This document shows positions 1-8,867 of a DNA stretch of 42,073 nucleotides, in pieces (position 1 is the first letter of the stretch; every line of letters starts with the position of its first letter). A program made the position numbers and the translations under genes. Source of the stretch: Achromobacter pulmonis (GTDB lineage Bacteria; Pseudomonadota; Gammaproteobacteria; Burkholderiales; Burkholderiaceae_B). The notes beneath the pieces were generated by a model that was not told the DNA's origin, did no database searches, and saw nothing but the letters and a program-made list of their open reading frames with translations. The DNA is taken from NCBI RefSeq assembly GCF_902859765.1, contig NZ_CADIJV010000039.1:1-42073 (forward strand), given 5' to 3'.

Positions 1-824
1 AGCCGGCGCGCGGCGGCCGCCAGCGCGGCGGGCAGCGGATAGGTGCCGCCCGCATTGCGCAGCGCCGGCGCGCCGTCGTGCGCCTCCAGCGTGCCGCGCA
101 GGAAGTTCATGCCGGGGTTGCCGATGAAGTCCGCCACTTCCATGGTGGCGGGGCGGCGGTAAATGGTGTCAGGGTCGGCGAACTGCAGCAGGTTGCCGCC
201 CGACATGACGGCGATGCGGTCCGCCAGCGTCATGGCCTCGACCTGGTCATGCGTGACGTAGATGAAGGTCGCGTTCAGGCTGCGGTGCAGGCGCTTGAGT
301 TCGACCCGCATGTCGGTGCGCAGCTTGGCGTCCAGGCTGGACAGCGGCTCGTCGAACAGGAACAGGTCGGGGTCGCGCACCACCGCGCGGCCGATCGCCA
401 CGCGCTGGCGCTGTCCGCCCGACAACTGGTAGGGCTTGCGGTCCAGCATCGATTCGACCCGCAGCAGCGCGGCCGCCCGGTCCACTTTGGCGCGCACTTC
501 GGCGGCCGGCAGCTTCTGCATGCGCAGCGGAAAACCGATGTTCTCGCGCACCGTCATGTGCGGATACAGCGCGATGCTCTGGAACACCATGGCGACGTTG
601 CGCCGGTGCGGCGGCACCTGGTCCACGCGCCGGTCGTCAATGCGGATCTGGCCGCCGGTGGGCGTGTCCAGGCCGGCGATCATGTTCAGCGTGGTGGTCT
701 TGCCGCAGCCCGACGGCCCCAGCAAAACCACGAATTCGCCGTCGCGGATGTCCAGGTCGAGCGAGCGCACCGCCTGGAAGTGGGTGTACGACTTCTCTAT
801 GCCTTGCAGGCAGACGCTGGCCAT
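1..824 (-). CDS. ABC importer ATP-binding protein, MalK/UgpC type (3' end beyond window)
   Basis: Cytoplasmic ATPase that should power import of a sugar, polyol or phosphodiester; substrate not readable. About 274 residues are visible. The Walker A motif GPSGCGKTT is at residues 36-44, the Q-loop Gln at 82, the signature LSGGQ at 134-138, Walker B FLFDEP just after it, and the switch His in VTHDQVEAMTLADR. The start of the regulatory beta-barrel typical of MalK/UgpC (IGNPGMNF) follows, so the protein continues past the edge, where about 80-100 more residues are expected. The ATG lies 4 nt after the stop of the binding-protein gene, so the two are surely co-transcribed. The permease genes are not in view and probably follow to the left. 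Family is certain; substrate is not. Confidence 0.93.
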   Translation of the reverse strand, partial: MASVCLQGIEKSYTHFQAVRSLDLDIRDGEFVVLLGPSGCGKTTTLNMIAGLDTPTGGQIRIDDRRVDQVPPHRRNVAMVFQSIALYPHMTVRENIGFPLRMQKLPAAEVRAKVDRAAALLRVESMLDRKPYQLSGGQRQRVAIGRAVVRDPDLFLFDEPLSSLDAKLRTDMRVELKRLHRSLNATFIYVTHDQVEAMTLADRIAVMSGGNLLQFADPDTIYRRPATMEVADFIGNPGMNFLRGTLEAHDGAPALRNAGGTYPLPAALAAAARR

Positions 825-828
825 GTCA

Positions 829-2265
829 TCAGCTCCGCTTGAGGATCTTGGCGTACTTCTTGTACAGGCCGTCCCAGCGCGCGCGCAGTTCAGTGGCCAC
901 CTGGGCCGGCGTGCGAGTGCCCTTGATCAGCATGTCCTGCGCGATCATCTCGTGCATGCCGGTGTCCCACTCCTGGTACCACGGCGCTTTCAGGATGTTG
1001 GCGGCCACGGCCTTTTCGCGGCCCTCGAACAGCCATTGGTAGACCTGCTCCCGATGCGCCGGATACATCCATTTCATGATGGCGGCGCGGCTGTCGGGGT
1101 CGCGGTACAGCTCGGGGAAGGGCACTTCCAGGTTGGCCTTGGCGATCCAGTTCTTGTGCGTGGTCAACTGACCGGCGCGGTCGCGGTAGCCGAAGTACTT
1201 GACCAGCTCCCACAGCGCGGCCTGCTCGGCGTCGCTGCGCTTGCGCGTCGACATGCACAGCAGCGCGTGCCCCACCAGCACGGTGTCGTGGGTGGCGCCC
1301 GGCACCACGGGGTTGTAGCTGGAATAGTCGGCGATCTGGCTCTTGGCCGGATCGTTGTAGTTGAAGCTGTAGTAATCGATGTTCAGGTGGAAGGCGTGCT
1401 GGCCCTTCATCCAGGAACTGGAGGTCTCGGTGCCTGACCACGTCAGCACGGCGCGCTGCACCAGTTCGTCGTCCCACCAGCGCTTCCAGTCGGACAGCAC
1501 CTTGGTCAGTGGGGTGTCGGGGCCGAAGGTGGCGCGCAATTCGCCGTCGACGAAACGCTCGCCCTCGGCAAAGCATTGCGCAATCAGGGCCCACGGCAGG
1601 CCGGTCCAGGCGTTGTACCAGGGCATCAGCATCGGATGCTCGGCCAGCCCCTTTTTCTTGATGTCGCGCGCCTGCTTTTCGACCGTGGCCCAGTCCTGCG
1701 GATAGTCGGCGGCGTTGGCGGTGCCGCCGTAGCCGGCTGCGCCCAGGATCTTCTCGTTGCGGAACAGCGCGTAGGGGCCGCCGTTGTAATAGGTCAGGCC
1801 GAGGTAGCGGCCGTCGGTGGCCTTGGCGTCCTCGACGATACCGGGAAACATCTGCTTCTGGATCTCGCCCAGGCCGGGCATGTCGTCGATCGGTCGGATC
1901 CAGCCGGCCGCGTACCAGCGCGAGGCCTGGCCGCGCTGGGCGTAGAACATGTCCAGCGGCGCCTTGGCGGCCAGTTGCGTTTCCAGCACCGCGGCGTAGT
2001 CGCCGGGGATGGGCGACAGGTTCACCGGCACGCCGCTTTCCTGCGTGAAGCGGGCGGCGCCCTGTTGCACGATTTCGCTGCCCCAGGGCCAGAAGGCGAA
2101 GGTCAGTGGCGAGGCCGCCTGTGCCAGCGCCCGCAGGGGCCAGCCGCCGGCCGCCAGCCCGGCCGCGCCGGCCAGGCCCGCGGCGCCGCGCAGGATGAAG
2201 TCGCGACGCTGGGCGTCGGCCGGGAATGGACCGCAGCGGCCATCGGGAGGGGGAGGCAGGGGCAT
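829..2265 (-). CDS. ABC transporter substrate-binding protein, family 1, Tat-exported
   Basis: Periplasmic solute-binding protein of 478 residues, in the size range of carbohydrate or glycerol-phosphate binding proteins (COG1653). The N-terminus carries a twin-arginine signal: RRDFIL at residues 20-25, an Ala/Gly-rich hydrophobic stretch, then an A-Q-A cleavage region near residue 47, so export in folded form is likely. The ATG at 2265 is preferred over an upstream in-frame start because AAGGAAG lies 7-8 nt before it and because it places the Arg pair normally. The mature part begins LTFAFWPWGSEIVQQGAARF, typical of the family. It is the first gene of the operon, with the ATPase 4 nt downstream. 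The ligand cannot be predicted from sequence alone. Confidence 0.9.
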   Translation of the reverse strand: MPLPPPPDGRCGPFPADAQRRDFILRGAAGLAGAAGLAAGGWPLRALAQAASPLTFAFWPWGSEIVQQGAARFTQESGVPVNLSPIPGDYAAVLETQLAAKAPLDMFYAQRGQASRWYAAGWIRPIDDMPGLGEIQKQMFPGIVEDAKATDGRYLGLTYYNGGPYALFRNEKILGAAGYGGTANAADYPQDWATVEKQARDIKKKGLAEHPMLMPWYNAWTGLPWALIAQCFAEGERFVDGELRATFGPDTPLTKVLSDWKRWWDDELVQRAVLTWSGTETSSSWMKGQHAFHLNIDYYSFNYNDPAKSQIADYSSYNPVVPGATHDTVLVGHALLCMSTRKRSDAEQAALWELVKYFGYRDRAGQLTTHKNWIAKANLEVPFPELYRDPDSRAAIMKWMYPAHREQVYQWLFEGREKAVAANILKAPWYQEWDTGMHEMIAQDMLIKGTRTPAQVATELRARWDGLYKKYAKILKRS

Positions 2266-2435
2266 GCTGGACTTCCTTGTTGTGGGAACGACGACAAAGA
2301 AACGGTGCAGCAAAAGCAATCAAGCGGGACGGCAGGACGGTGGCGCCGGCCCTCAAACGTGACCACTTGGTCACATCAGTCGCCAAGATAGGACGCCGCC
2401 ACCTTTTGCGGCAAGGGGGGAGTTTCCCTAGGGCG

Positions 2436-2461
2436 TAAAAAAACCGGCGCGGCGCGCCGGT
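2436..2461 (-). terminator. Rho-independent terminator after the Nudix/ThiE gene
   Basis: On the minus strand, ACCGGCGC and GCGCCGGT form a perfect 8-bp stem around a 3-nt loop, followed directly by seven T residues (2437-2443). It lies 28 nt after the stop of the Nudix/ThiE fusion gene and should end the argJ-COG2607-Nudix transcript. Confidence 0.85.
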
Positions 2462-2489
2462 CGTGGGCGGGTGGCGATCCAGGCCCGCG

Positions 2490-3452
2490 TCAGATCAGGC
2501 CGCGGATGCCGGCGATGCCGTGCGCGCCGTGGCGTAGGGCCTGCGAGACGGTCTGGGTGGATTGCCCGCCGAGCGCGAAGACCGGGATGCCGGCATCGCG
2601 GTTGCCGGCGACGAAGCCGTCCCAGCCCAGCGTCGGCGCGCCCGGGTGGCTGGGCGTGTCCAGCACCGGGCCGAGCACGGCGAAATCCGCGCCCAGTTCG
2701 CGCGCATGCACCACCTGGGCGTTGTCGTGCGCCGAGACGCCCACCAGCGCGCCCGCCGGCAGGTCGGGCCGGGCCGTCAGCCGCGCGGCGTCGGCGCTGC
2801 GCAGGTGCACGCCGTCGGCCTCGCGCCACCAGGCGGCCGGATGGGCGCTGTTGACCAGCACCCGCGCGCCCGCGGCGTGGCAGCGCTTGACGATCTGCAG
2901 CAAGGCCTCGCGCAGCGAGGCCGAGGCCGGGCCGTCGGGCCATTGCGGTTCGCGCAACTGCACCAGCTTGACGCCGCGCGCCAGCGCCGCGTCCAACCGG
3001 CCCAGGAAGGAGGACAGGCCGGCGCGCGAGCCGATGGAACTGATGCCATAGGCCGTCGGCAGCTGCAGCCAGCGCAGCGGCGGCAGGGTGGCCGGCAGCA
3101 GGTCGCCGACCGCCGCCGCATTGGCCGGATCGACCCACTCCAGGCGCTGGTTTTCCAGGCTGCGCGGCTCGCCTTCCCAGGCAGTGACGTGGCAGAACGC
3201 CAGCCGCACCGTGGTGTGCGGATAGGCGTGCACGTAGGTCACCCACGGCCGCGACTGCGTCACGCGGATGCCGATCTCTTCCTGCAGCTCGCGCGCCAGC
3301 GCCTGCAGCACGGTTTCGCCGGGTTCGAGCTTGCCGCCGGGCAGTTCCCACCAGCCCGACCAGGGCTTGCCTTCGGGGCGTTGGCCCAGCAGCAGCATGC
3401 CGTCCGGGCGCAGGATCAGGCCGGCGGCGACATCGATGATTTTGTCAGACAT
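2490..3452 (-). CDS. Nudix hydrolase fused to a ThiE/TenI-like domain
   Basis: A two-domain protein of 320 residues. Residues 1-130 are a MutT-type Nudix domain with a perfect Nudix box (G40, E46, R54-E55, E58-E59, G61), expected to hydrolyse nucleoside diphosphate derivatives such as 8-oxo-dGTP. Residues 135-320 resemble the thiamine-phosphate synthase barrel ([45 protein letters not shown]). The usual I-N-D motif reads VNS and the pyrophosphate-binding segment is altered, so synthase activity is doubtful and a TenI-like role is possible. The start at 3452 (MSDKII) overlaps the end of the COG2607 gene by 8 nt, which suggests translational coupling; an in-frame start 13 codons upstream is less likely. 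This fusion is known in proteobacteria. A complete ThiE is encoded elsewhere in the window. Confidence 0.88.
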   Translation of the reverse strand: MSDKIIDVAAGLILRPDGMLLLGQRPEGKPWSGWWELPGGKLEPGETVLQALARELQEEIGIRVTQSRPWVTYVHAYPHTTVRLAFCHVTAWEGEPRSLENQRLEWVDPANAAAVGDLLPATLPPLRWLQLPTAYGISSIGSRAGLSSFLGRLDAALARGVKLVQLREPQWPDGPASASLREALLQIVKRCHAAGARVLVNSAHPAAWWREADGVHLRSADAARLTARPDLPAGALVGVSAHDNAQVVHARELGADFAVLGPVLDTPSHPGAPTLGWDGFVAGNRDAGIPVFALGGQSTQTVSQALRHGAHGIAGIRGLI

Positions 3453-4311
3453 GGCGGGCAGCCCAGTCGCGGGCGAATTGATAGGCGACACGGCCCGAGC
3501 GCGAGCCGCGCTCGATGGTCCATTGCAGCGCCTCGGTGCGGGACGGTTCGATCTGCGCTTCCGGGCAGCCCAGCTCGCGCAGCCAGTGGTAGACGATGTC
3601 GAGGTAGTCGTCCTGCTTGAAGGGATAGAACGACAGCCACAGCCCGAAGCGCTCGGACAGCGAGATCTTCTCTTCGACGGTTTCGCCGGGGTGGATCTCG
3701 CCGTCGGGCTGGTGCTTGGCCTGCAGGTTCTCGCTCATGTATTCCGGCATCAGGTGGCGCCGGTTGGAGGTGGCATAGATCAGCACGTTGTCGCCCGCGG
3801 CGGCGACCGAGCCGTCCAGCACGGACTTGAGCGCCTTGTAGCCGGCCTCGCCTTCCTCGAACGACAGGTCGTCGCAGAACACGATGAAGCGCTCGGGGCG
3901 CGAGGCCACCAGTTCGACGATGTCGGCCAGGTCGGCCAGGTCGGACTTGTCGACCTCGATCAGCCGCAGGCCGCGGTCGCCGTAGGCCGCGAGCATGGCC
4001 TTGACCAGCGAGCTCTTGCCGGTGCCGCGGGCGCCGGTCATGAGGACGTTATTGGCGGGCTTCTTGTCGATGAATTGCCGCGTGTTGCGGTCGATGATGC
4101 CTTTCTGGCGCTCGATGTGCTGCAGGTCTTCGAGTTCGATGCGGGCCACGTGGCGCACGGCGTCGAGCCAGCCGCGCGAACCGCGTTTGCGCCAGCGGAA
4201 GGCGTGTGCGTTCCAGTCGATGTCAGGCGGGGCGGGGGGCAGCCAGGCTTCGAGCTGTGCCAGCACGCGCTCGGCGCGCTGGATGAGGGTGGTGAATTCG
4301 GTCGCGGTCAC
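3445..4311 (-). CDS. COG2607/DUF815 family P-loop ATPase
   Basis: A cytoplasmic AAA-type ATPase of 288 residues, family function unknown. Walker [10 protein letters not shown] is at residues 93-101 and Walker B FIVFCDD at 142-148, with DVAS-free sensor-like sequence [12 protein letters not shown] following. The Arg-rich segment [11 protein letters not shown]-type region ([19 protein letters not shown]) is typical of the family. The start codon is GTG; no good ribosome-binding site is visible, and a CTG a few codons upstream cannot be excluded. It lies 132 nt downstream of argJ and overlaps the Nudix/ThiE gene by 8 nt, an order common in beta-proteobacteria. Family assignment is secure; role is not known. 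Confidence 0.9.
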   Translation of the reverse strand: MTATEFTTLIQRAERVLAQLEAWLPPAPPDIDWNAHAFRWRKRGSRGWLDAVRHVARIELEDLQHIERQKGIIDRNTRQFIDKKPANNVLMTGARGTGKSSLVKAMLAAYGDRGLRLIEVDKSDLADLADIVELVASRPERFIVFCDDLSFEEGEAGYKALKSVLDGSVAAAGDNVLIYATSNRRHLMPEYMSENLQAKHQPDGEIHPGETVEEKISLSERFGLWLSFYPFKQDDYLDIVYHWLRELGCPEAQIEPSRTEALQWTIERGSRSGRVAYQFARDWAARHV

Positions 4312-4383
4312 GGTGTGGTCCAGGAAGAGCGAACGGACGGGCCCGGCATCGGTCCCGCGTCGCTTTCGCGGGCGCCGTCGGAT

Positions 4384-4400
4384 CCGGCAGGCAATGCCGG
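4384..4400 (-). terminator. GC-rich stem-loop between argJ and the COG2607 gene
   Basis: CCGGCA and TGCCGG form a 6-bp stem around a 5-nt loop in the 132-nt gap after argJ. There is no T-tract, so this may be a weak attenuator or an mRNA-stabilising 3' end rather than a true terminator. Confidence 0.25.
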
Positions 4401-4443
4401 GGGTCCGCGCCCGGGGATCAGCCGGGCGGATGGCGGGTCTTGA

Positions 4444-5670
4444 TCAGGAACGGTAGTCGGCGTTGATCGACACGTACTCGTGCGAGAAGTCGCAGGTGTA
4501 GACGGTGTCATTGACCTGGCCGCGGCCCAGCGCGATGCGCACGCTGATCTCGGCCTGCTTCATCACGCGCTGGCCGTCGGCTTCCTGGTAGTCGGGGTTG
4601 CGGCCGCCGTCCTTGGCCACCAGCACGTCGTCGAGCCACAGGCGGATCTTCGACACGTCCAGGTCGTCGATGCCGGCGTAGCCCACGGCGGCCAGGATGC
4701 GGCCCAGGTTGGGGTCCGAGGCGAAGAAGGCGGTCTTGACCAGCGGCGAGTGGGCCACGGCGTAGGCCACCTTGAGGGCTTCTTCGGTGGTGCCGGCCTC
4801 TTCGACGCGGATGGTCATGAACTTGGTGGCGCCTTCGGCGTCGCGCACGATCTTCTGCGCCAGTTCCAGCGCGGCGGCGGTCAGCGCCTCGCGCACGGCG
4901 GCGTAGGCGGCGTCGGACTCGGCATTGACTTCGACGCCCGACTTGCCCGTGGCGACGATGATGAACGAGTCATTGGTGGAGGTGTCGCCGTCGACCGTGA
5001 TGCGGTTGAACGACGCGTCGGCGATTTCCACCGCCAGCTTGCGCAGCAGCGGCTGGGCGATGCCGGCGTCGGTGGCCAGGAAGCTCAGCATGGTCGCCAT
5101 GTTGGGGCGGATCATGCCGGCGCCCTTGCTGATGCCGGTGAAGGTGACGGTCTTGCCGTCGATCTGGACGCGGCGCGATGCGATCTTGGGCAGCGTGTCG
5201 GTGGTCATGATGCCGTGCGCCGCGCTCGACCAGTGGTCGGCGCCCAGGTTGGCGATGGCGCCCGGCAGGCCGGCGAACAGGCGGTCCAGCGGCAGCGGTT
5301 CGAGGATCACGCCGGTCGAGAACGGCAACACCTGGGCGGCGGGCACGCCCAGCAGGCGGCCCAGTTCGGCGCAGGTGTCCTGGGCCTTCTTCAGGCCTTC
5401 GGCGCCGGTGCCGGCGTTGGCATTGCCGGTGTTGATGACCAGCGCGCGGATCGGGCCGCCGTCGGCCAGGTGGGCCTGGCACACCTGCACGGGCGCCGCG
5501 CAGAAACGGTTGCGGGTGAACACGCCGGCCACGCTGCTGCCTTCGGCCAGGCGGAAAACCGTCAGGTCGCGTCGGTTGGCTTTGCGGATGCCGGCCTCGG
5601 TAACGCCGATTTCAACGCCGGCAACAGGGAAAATTTCGGACTCGGAGGGGATCTGCAGGTTAACGGCCAT
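4444..5670 (-). CDS. argJ: Bifunctional ornithine acetyltransferase / N-acetylglutamate synthase
   Basis: Transfers the acetyl group from N-acetylornithine to glutamate in the cyclic arginine pathway, and may also use acetyl-CoA. The 408-residue length is usual. The autocleavage site is clear: [14 protein letters not shown], with cleavage expected between Ala192 and Thr193, Thr193 becoming the nucleophile of the beta chain. The conserved [12 protein letters not shown] motif (78-89) and a C-terminal NADYRS end also fit ArgJ. It is the first gene of a minus-strand group with the COG2607 ATPase and the Nudix/ThiE fusion. The ribosome-binding site is weak. An extended -10 promoter and a GC-rich leader hairpin lie upstream. 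Identification is firm. Confidence 0.97.
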   Translation of the reverse strand: MAVNLQIPSESEIFPVAGVEIGVTEAGIRKANRRDLTVFRLAEGSSVAGVFTRNRFCAAPVQVCQAHLADGGPIRALVINTGNANAGTGAEGLKKAQDTCAELGRLLGVPAAQVLPFSTGVILEPLPLDRLFAGLPGAIANLGADHWSSAAHGIMTTDTLPKIASRRVQIDGKTVTFTGISKGAGMIRPNMATMLSFLATDAGIAQPLLRKLAVEIADASFNRITVDGDTSTNDSFIIVATGKSGVEVNAESDAAYAAVREALTAAALELAQKIVRDAEGATKFMTIRVEEAGTTEEALKVAYAVAHSPLVKTAFFASDPNLGRILAAVGYAGIDDLDVSKIRLWLDDVLVAKDGGRNPDYQEADGQRVMKQAEISVRIALGRGQVNDTVYTCDFSHEYVSINADYRS

Positions 5671-5702
5671 GACTTCGTCTCATGAATGAGCTGGACGGAA
5701 AT

Positions 5703-5723
5703 CGCCGCCAGCGAAAGGCGGCG
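5703..5723 (-). other. Leader hairpin upstream of argJ
   Basis: CGCCGCC and GGCGGCG form a 7-bp stem around a 7-nt loop. It would lie in the 5' untranslated leader if transcription starts from the extended -10 box just upstream. No T-tract follows. It could affect mRNA stability or translation of argJ. Confidence 0.35.
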
Positions 5724-5741
5724 CGTGGGGGAAAGCTTCGT

Positions 5742-5750
5742 ATTATCCCA
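5742..5750 (-). promoter_or_regulatory. Putative extended -10 promoter for argJ
   Basis: On the minus strand, TGG directly precedes GATAAT (5 of 6 to the consensus), an extended -10 arrangement. No good -35 box is seen at 16-18 nt. The start of transcription would fall near 5735, giving a leader of about 65 nt. Confidence 0.4.
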
Positions 5751-5792
5751 CTGCTTTGCGACAGGCGGCGGCGGGCCCCGGAGCGCCGGCCG

Positions 5793-6833
5793 TCAGGGCG
5801 CGGTGCGCATGGCGGCCACGTCCAGCACCCCGGCATCGCGGTTCGAGAGGATGGCGCGCACGGTGCCGTCGGGCGCCTGCAGCACCGACATGCCGGCCGC
5901 GATCTCCTTGCCGTCGGCCTGGCGCGCGGCGCGGCCGCGCGAGGGCGAGAACAGCAGGTCGCCGGGCTGCATGCCGGGTACGCGCGGGCTGGCCGTGAGC
6001 ATGCGGGTGCCGGTGGGGTAGGTGATGCTGCCCAGCGTGCTCTCGCGCCCCAGCAGGCCCTCGAACCCCAGCAGGCGGCGCTGCGCGTCCAGGGTCATGT
6101 CCACCTTCAGCAGCGGCATGCCGGCCACCGACAGGGGGTCGCTCCCCTCGGCGCGCAGCAGCCAGCGCGGCGCCGGGTTGGCGGGATCGGGCGCGCTGGC
6201 GCGCACCGCCTCGTCCACCTTGAGCCAGGCGCCGGCCGGCACCGGCTGCTGGTCCAGGGTATTGCCGATGGCCAGGTGGCAACTGGAGAACCGCGGCTGA
6301 CCGCTCAGCACGACGAATTCAATCCGATGACCGTGGGCGCAGAGCCAGCCGTCCTGAGCCTGGTCGCGGGCGATCTCGACGGACAGGGTCTCGGGCTGGC
6401 GGGCGGTGGCGGCGTAATGGAACAGCCGGGTGGCGCTCACGCCCTGCACGCTCGCCGGGTGGTCGTCGGGAAAGGTGGCGCGGTCGAACGAGGCCGGATC
6501 GCCGGGGCTGGCCAGGCGCAGCGCCGTACCCGCCGGCATGTCGACCCCGGCCAGCCGCGCGGGCTGGGCCAGCACCAGGTTGAAGTCGCTGCCGAGGCGG
6601 GCATCGCGCTGGGCCGCCAGCCACAGGCTCAGCTGCTGGTAGGGAAAGAGGCCGCCGACCAGGGCCAGCAGCGCCATCAGGACCGTGCCGCCACGGCGAT
6701 GGCCGCCCAGCCACCGGCGGGCGCCCTGGCTGGTGGCCAGGATGGCCAGCCAGGTCAGCAGCGTCGACAGGCAGGCCAGCGAGATGGCCATCAAGACGTA
6801 GTAATTACCGCCAGGAAGAGATACCGGAATCAT
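5793..6833 (-). CDS. Membrane-anchored protein of unknown function
   Basis: I do not recognise this 346-residue protein. From the ATG at 6833 it shows two hydrophobic segments, about residues 8-33 (YYVLMAISLACLSTLLTWLA) and 48-70 (TVLMALLALVGGLFPYQQL). A long soluble domain follows, with Cys residues in CAHGHR and SSCHLAIG. Late parts repeat short strand-like units (PLLKVDMTLDAQ, STLGSITYPTGT, PSRGRAAR), suggesting a beta-rich extracytoplasmic domain. The gene starts 56 nt after the MarR gene on the same strand, so the two may share a transcript. The ribosome-binding site is weak, and an internal ATG 15 codons later is possible. Upstream in-frame sequence antisense-overlaps nothing but the MarR gene in another frame and is discarded. 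Confidence 0.75.
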   Translation of the reverse strand: MIPVSLPGGNYYVLMAISLACLSTLLTWLAILATSQGARRWLGGHRRGGTVLMALLALVGGLFPYQQLSLWLAAQRDARLGSDFNLVLAQPARLAGVDMPAGTALRLASPGDPASFDRATFPDDHPASVQGVSATRLFHYAATARQPETLSVEIARDQAQDGWLCAHGHRIEFVVLSGQPRFSSCHLAIGNTLDQQPVPAGAWLKVDEAVRASAPDPANPAPRWLLRAEGSDPLSVAGMPLLKVDMTLDAQRRLLGFEGLLGRESTLGSITYPTGTRMLTASPRVPGMQPGDLLFSPSRGRAARQADGKEIAAGMSVLQAPDGTVRAILSNRDAGVLDVAAMRTAP

Positions 6834-6889
6834 GCCGGCAATTATGCGCCAAACCGCTGGCGCTTTTCTGGCGGCCGGATCGGACCGCG

Positions 6890-7384
6890 TCAGTCCTTGG
6901 GGCCGGCCGAGCGGGTCGCCACCACCTGTAGTTTCAGTTCGCCCAGCGCCTGGAACAGCGCGTTGCGGCTGCCCTCCGGCAGTTCGCCGAACATCGACTT
7001 GACCCACGATTCGTGGGCCCGCGCCATTTTGGCGAAGCTCTTGCGGCCTTGCGGCGTCAGCTTGATGAGTGAGCTGCGGCGGTCGGACTCGACCTTGGTG
7101 CGCACCACCAGGCCTTCCTTTTCGAGCTGGTCGGTGATGCCGGTGATATTGCCGTTGGTCACCATCATGTGGCGCGACAATTCGCCCATCTTCATGCCCT
7201 TGGGCGCGCGCTGCAATTGCGCCATCAGATCGAAGCGCGGCAGGGTGGTGTCGAATTCGTTGCGCAACCGGCTGCGGATCTCGCCTTCGATGAGATTGGC
7301 GCAGGTCAGCATGCGCAGCCACAGGCGCAGCGCGTGATGATCATCGGGGGCGGCGCGGGATTCCAGGTCGGGAGCGTCTGTCAT
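6890..7384 (-). CDS. MarR family transcriptional regulator
   Basis: A 164-residue dimeric winged-helix DNA-binding protein. The core is typical: MGELSRHMMVTNGNITGITDQLEKEGLVVR forms the helix-turn-helix region (about residues 65-95), followed by the wing (ESDRRSSLIKLTPQGRK) and a C-terminal dimerisation helix. It is divergent from the branched-chain-type importer, with 309 bp between. MarR proteins in such places usually repress aromatic or aryl-CoA catabolic genes and release DNA on binding the acid or its CoA ester. A motif shared by the importer promoter and the aryl-CoA operon promoter is the best candidate binding site. That link is inferred from position and the shared motif. Confidence 0.93.
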   Translation of the reverse strand: MTDAPDLESRAAPDDHHALRLWLRMLTCANLIEGEIRSRLRNEFDTTLPRFDLMAQLQRAPKGMKMGELSRHMMVTNGNITGITDQLEKEGLVVRTKVESDRRSSLIKLTPQGRKSFAKMARAHESWVKSMFGELPEGSRNALFQALGELKLQVVATRSAGPKD

Positions 7385-7501
7385 GGTGGGGGAAGATTAC
7401 CGGGAATGCGTGGATGGGTTTGTATTCTTGAGTATCGGGCCGATGTCGGGTAATGTCCGCGCGGGTGCCCGCGCCGTGGATCATTGGTAAAAACCCTAGA
7501 C

Positions 7502-7531
7502 TTGTTTTGCCGAATACTTTAAACCTAAACT
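7502..7531 (+). promoter_or_regulatory. Putative sigma-70 promoter of the importer operon
   Basis: TTGTTT (-35) and TAAACT (-10) are separated by 18 nt. The match is moderate, as expected for a controlled promoter. The -10 box lies inside the CCTAAACTAT motif shared with the aryl-CoA operon, so a protein bound there would block RNA polymerase. Confidence 0.45.
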
Positions 7532-7536
7532 ATGAA
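7518..7536 (+). promoter_or_regulatory. Candidate MarR operator, copy 1
   Basis: TTTAAACCTAAACTATGAA. The core CCTAAACTATnAA (7524-7536) recurs exactly at 19138-19150 in front of the aryl-CoA operon, except for the variable base. The outer TTTA/TAAA arms form a partial dyad. It overlaps the -10 box. Confidence 0.55.
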
Positions 7537-7693
7537 CCACGCCAGTTCCCCCCATGCCGCATCACGGGATCGGCTGCCACGGGCACCGGTCTGACGGCCG
7601 CCTGACCGGGCCGGCGGGCCGGCCATAGAAGTCCTTCGAATCGCAATCCCAGAACAACACCCTCTGCGCGGCTCGCGCACGGAGCACACCACC

Positions 7694-8857
7694 ATGCGTT
7701 TCATCACTTCCCTTATTGCCGCCGCCGCCCTGGTGCCGGCACTGGCACACGCCGATCCGGTCAAGGTCGGCATCGCGAATGACATTTCCGGTCCGTTCTC
7801 GGCCCTGGGCGCCGAGGCCCGCGACGGCTTCAACCTGGCGATCAAGCAGCTGGGCAGCAAGCTCGGCGGCCAGCCCGCCGAATTCCTGCAGACCGACATG
7901 GGCGGCAACCCCGACCAGGCCCGCCAACTGGTCACGCGTTACATCCAGCGCGACAAGGTCGATTTCTTCACCGGCCCGATCGGCTCGAACGTGGCCCTGG
8001 CCGTCGGCCCCGCCTTGTTCGCGGCCAAGGTGCCGTACCTGTCGAACAACCCCGGCCCCAGCCAGTTCGCCGGCGCCCAGTGCAACCACTATTGGTTCGG
8101 CACCTCGTACCAGAATGACGCTTTCCACGAAGCCGCCGGCAAGGTGGCGGCCGACCGCGGCTTCAAGAAGATGTTCATCATGGCGCCGGACTACCCCGCC
8201 GGCAAGGACGCGCTGACCGGCTTCAAGCGCGGCTACAAGATCGCGCCGGGCGACGAGGTCTACACCAAGCTGGGCCAGATCGACTATGCCGCCGAAATCG
8301 CCCAGATCCGCGCCGCCAAGCCGGACGCGGTCTATATCTTCCTGCCGGGCGGCATGGGCATCAACTTCGTCAAGCAGTTCGTGTCCGCCGGCCTGTCGCA
8401 AAGCGTCAAGCTGATCGGTCCGGGCTTCTCGGCCGACGAGGACGTGATCCAGGCCGTGGGCGAGCCGATGCTGGGCATGTACAACACGGCGCAGTGGGCG
8501 CATGACCTGGACGTGCCGCAGAACAAGGCCTTCGTCGAAGCCTTCCGCAAGGAATACAACGGCCGCTACCCGTCGGTGTACGCCGCCCAGGCCTACGACG
8601 TCATCATGGCCATGGACGCCGCCGTCAAGCAGGCCGGCGGCAAGGCCTCCGACCGCGAGGCCATCATCAAGGCGCTGGCCAAGGCCGACTACCCCTCGGT
8701 GCGCGGCAGCTTCACCTACGGCAAGAACCACTATCCGATCCAGGCCTACTACCTGCGCGTGGTCGACAAGGATGCCAGCGGCCGCATCACCAACAAGCTG
8801 GTGGGCAAGGTGTTCGACAAGTACCAGGACGTCTACGTCGGCGACTGCAAGCTGTAA
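7694..8857 (+). CDS. ABC transporter substrate-binding protein, branched-chain amino acid/aromatic acid type
   Basis: A periplasmic type I binding protein of 387 residues (Peripla_BP_6 family). It has a Sec signal peptide (MRFITSLIAAAALVPALAHA, cleaved after about residue 20) and a mature start DPVKVGIANDISGPFSALG typical of LivK-like proteins. Many members bind aromatic or carboxylic acids rather than leucine, and the linked aryl-CoA operon makes an aromatic acid such as anthranilate a likely ligand. A related protein (segments such as FLPGGMGxNFxKQF shared) is encoded at 28760. CGGAG lies 11 nt before the ATG. It is the first gene of the importer operon and is separated from livH by a hairpin-rich spacer. 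Confidence 0.93.
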   Translation: MRFITSLIAAAALVPALAHADPVKVGIANDISGPFSALGAEARDGFNLAIKQLGSKLGGQPAEFLQTDMGGNPDQARQLVTRYIQRDKVDFFTGPIGSNVALAVGPALFAAKVPYLSNNPGPSQFAGAQCNHYWFGTSYQNDAFHEAAGKVAADRGFKKMFIMAPDYPAGKDALTGFKRGYKIAPGDEVYTKLGQIDYAAEIAQIRAAKPDAVYIFLPGGMGINFVKQFVSAGLSQSVKLIGPGFSADEDVIQAVGEPMLGMYNTAQWAHDLDVPQNKAFVEAFRKEYNGRYPSVYAAQAYDVIMAMDAAVKQAGGKASDREAIIKALAKADYPSVRGSFTYGKNHYPIQAYYLRVVDKDASGRITNKLVGKVFDKYQDVYVGDCKL

Positions 8858-8867
8858 GAACCAAGAA

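Larger units (their letters stand above)
7385..7693. promoter_or_regulatory. Divergent control region between marR and the importer operon
   Basis: This 309-bp stretch holds no gene. It contains the promoter and motif for the importer described separately, and near the marR side a small palindrome ATCGGGCCGAT (about 7436-7446) that could be an autoregulatory site. No confident marR promoter hexamers were found. Confidence 0.5.
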
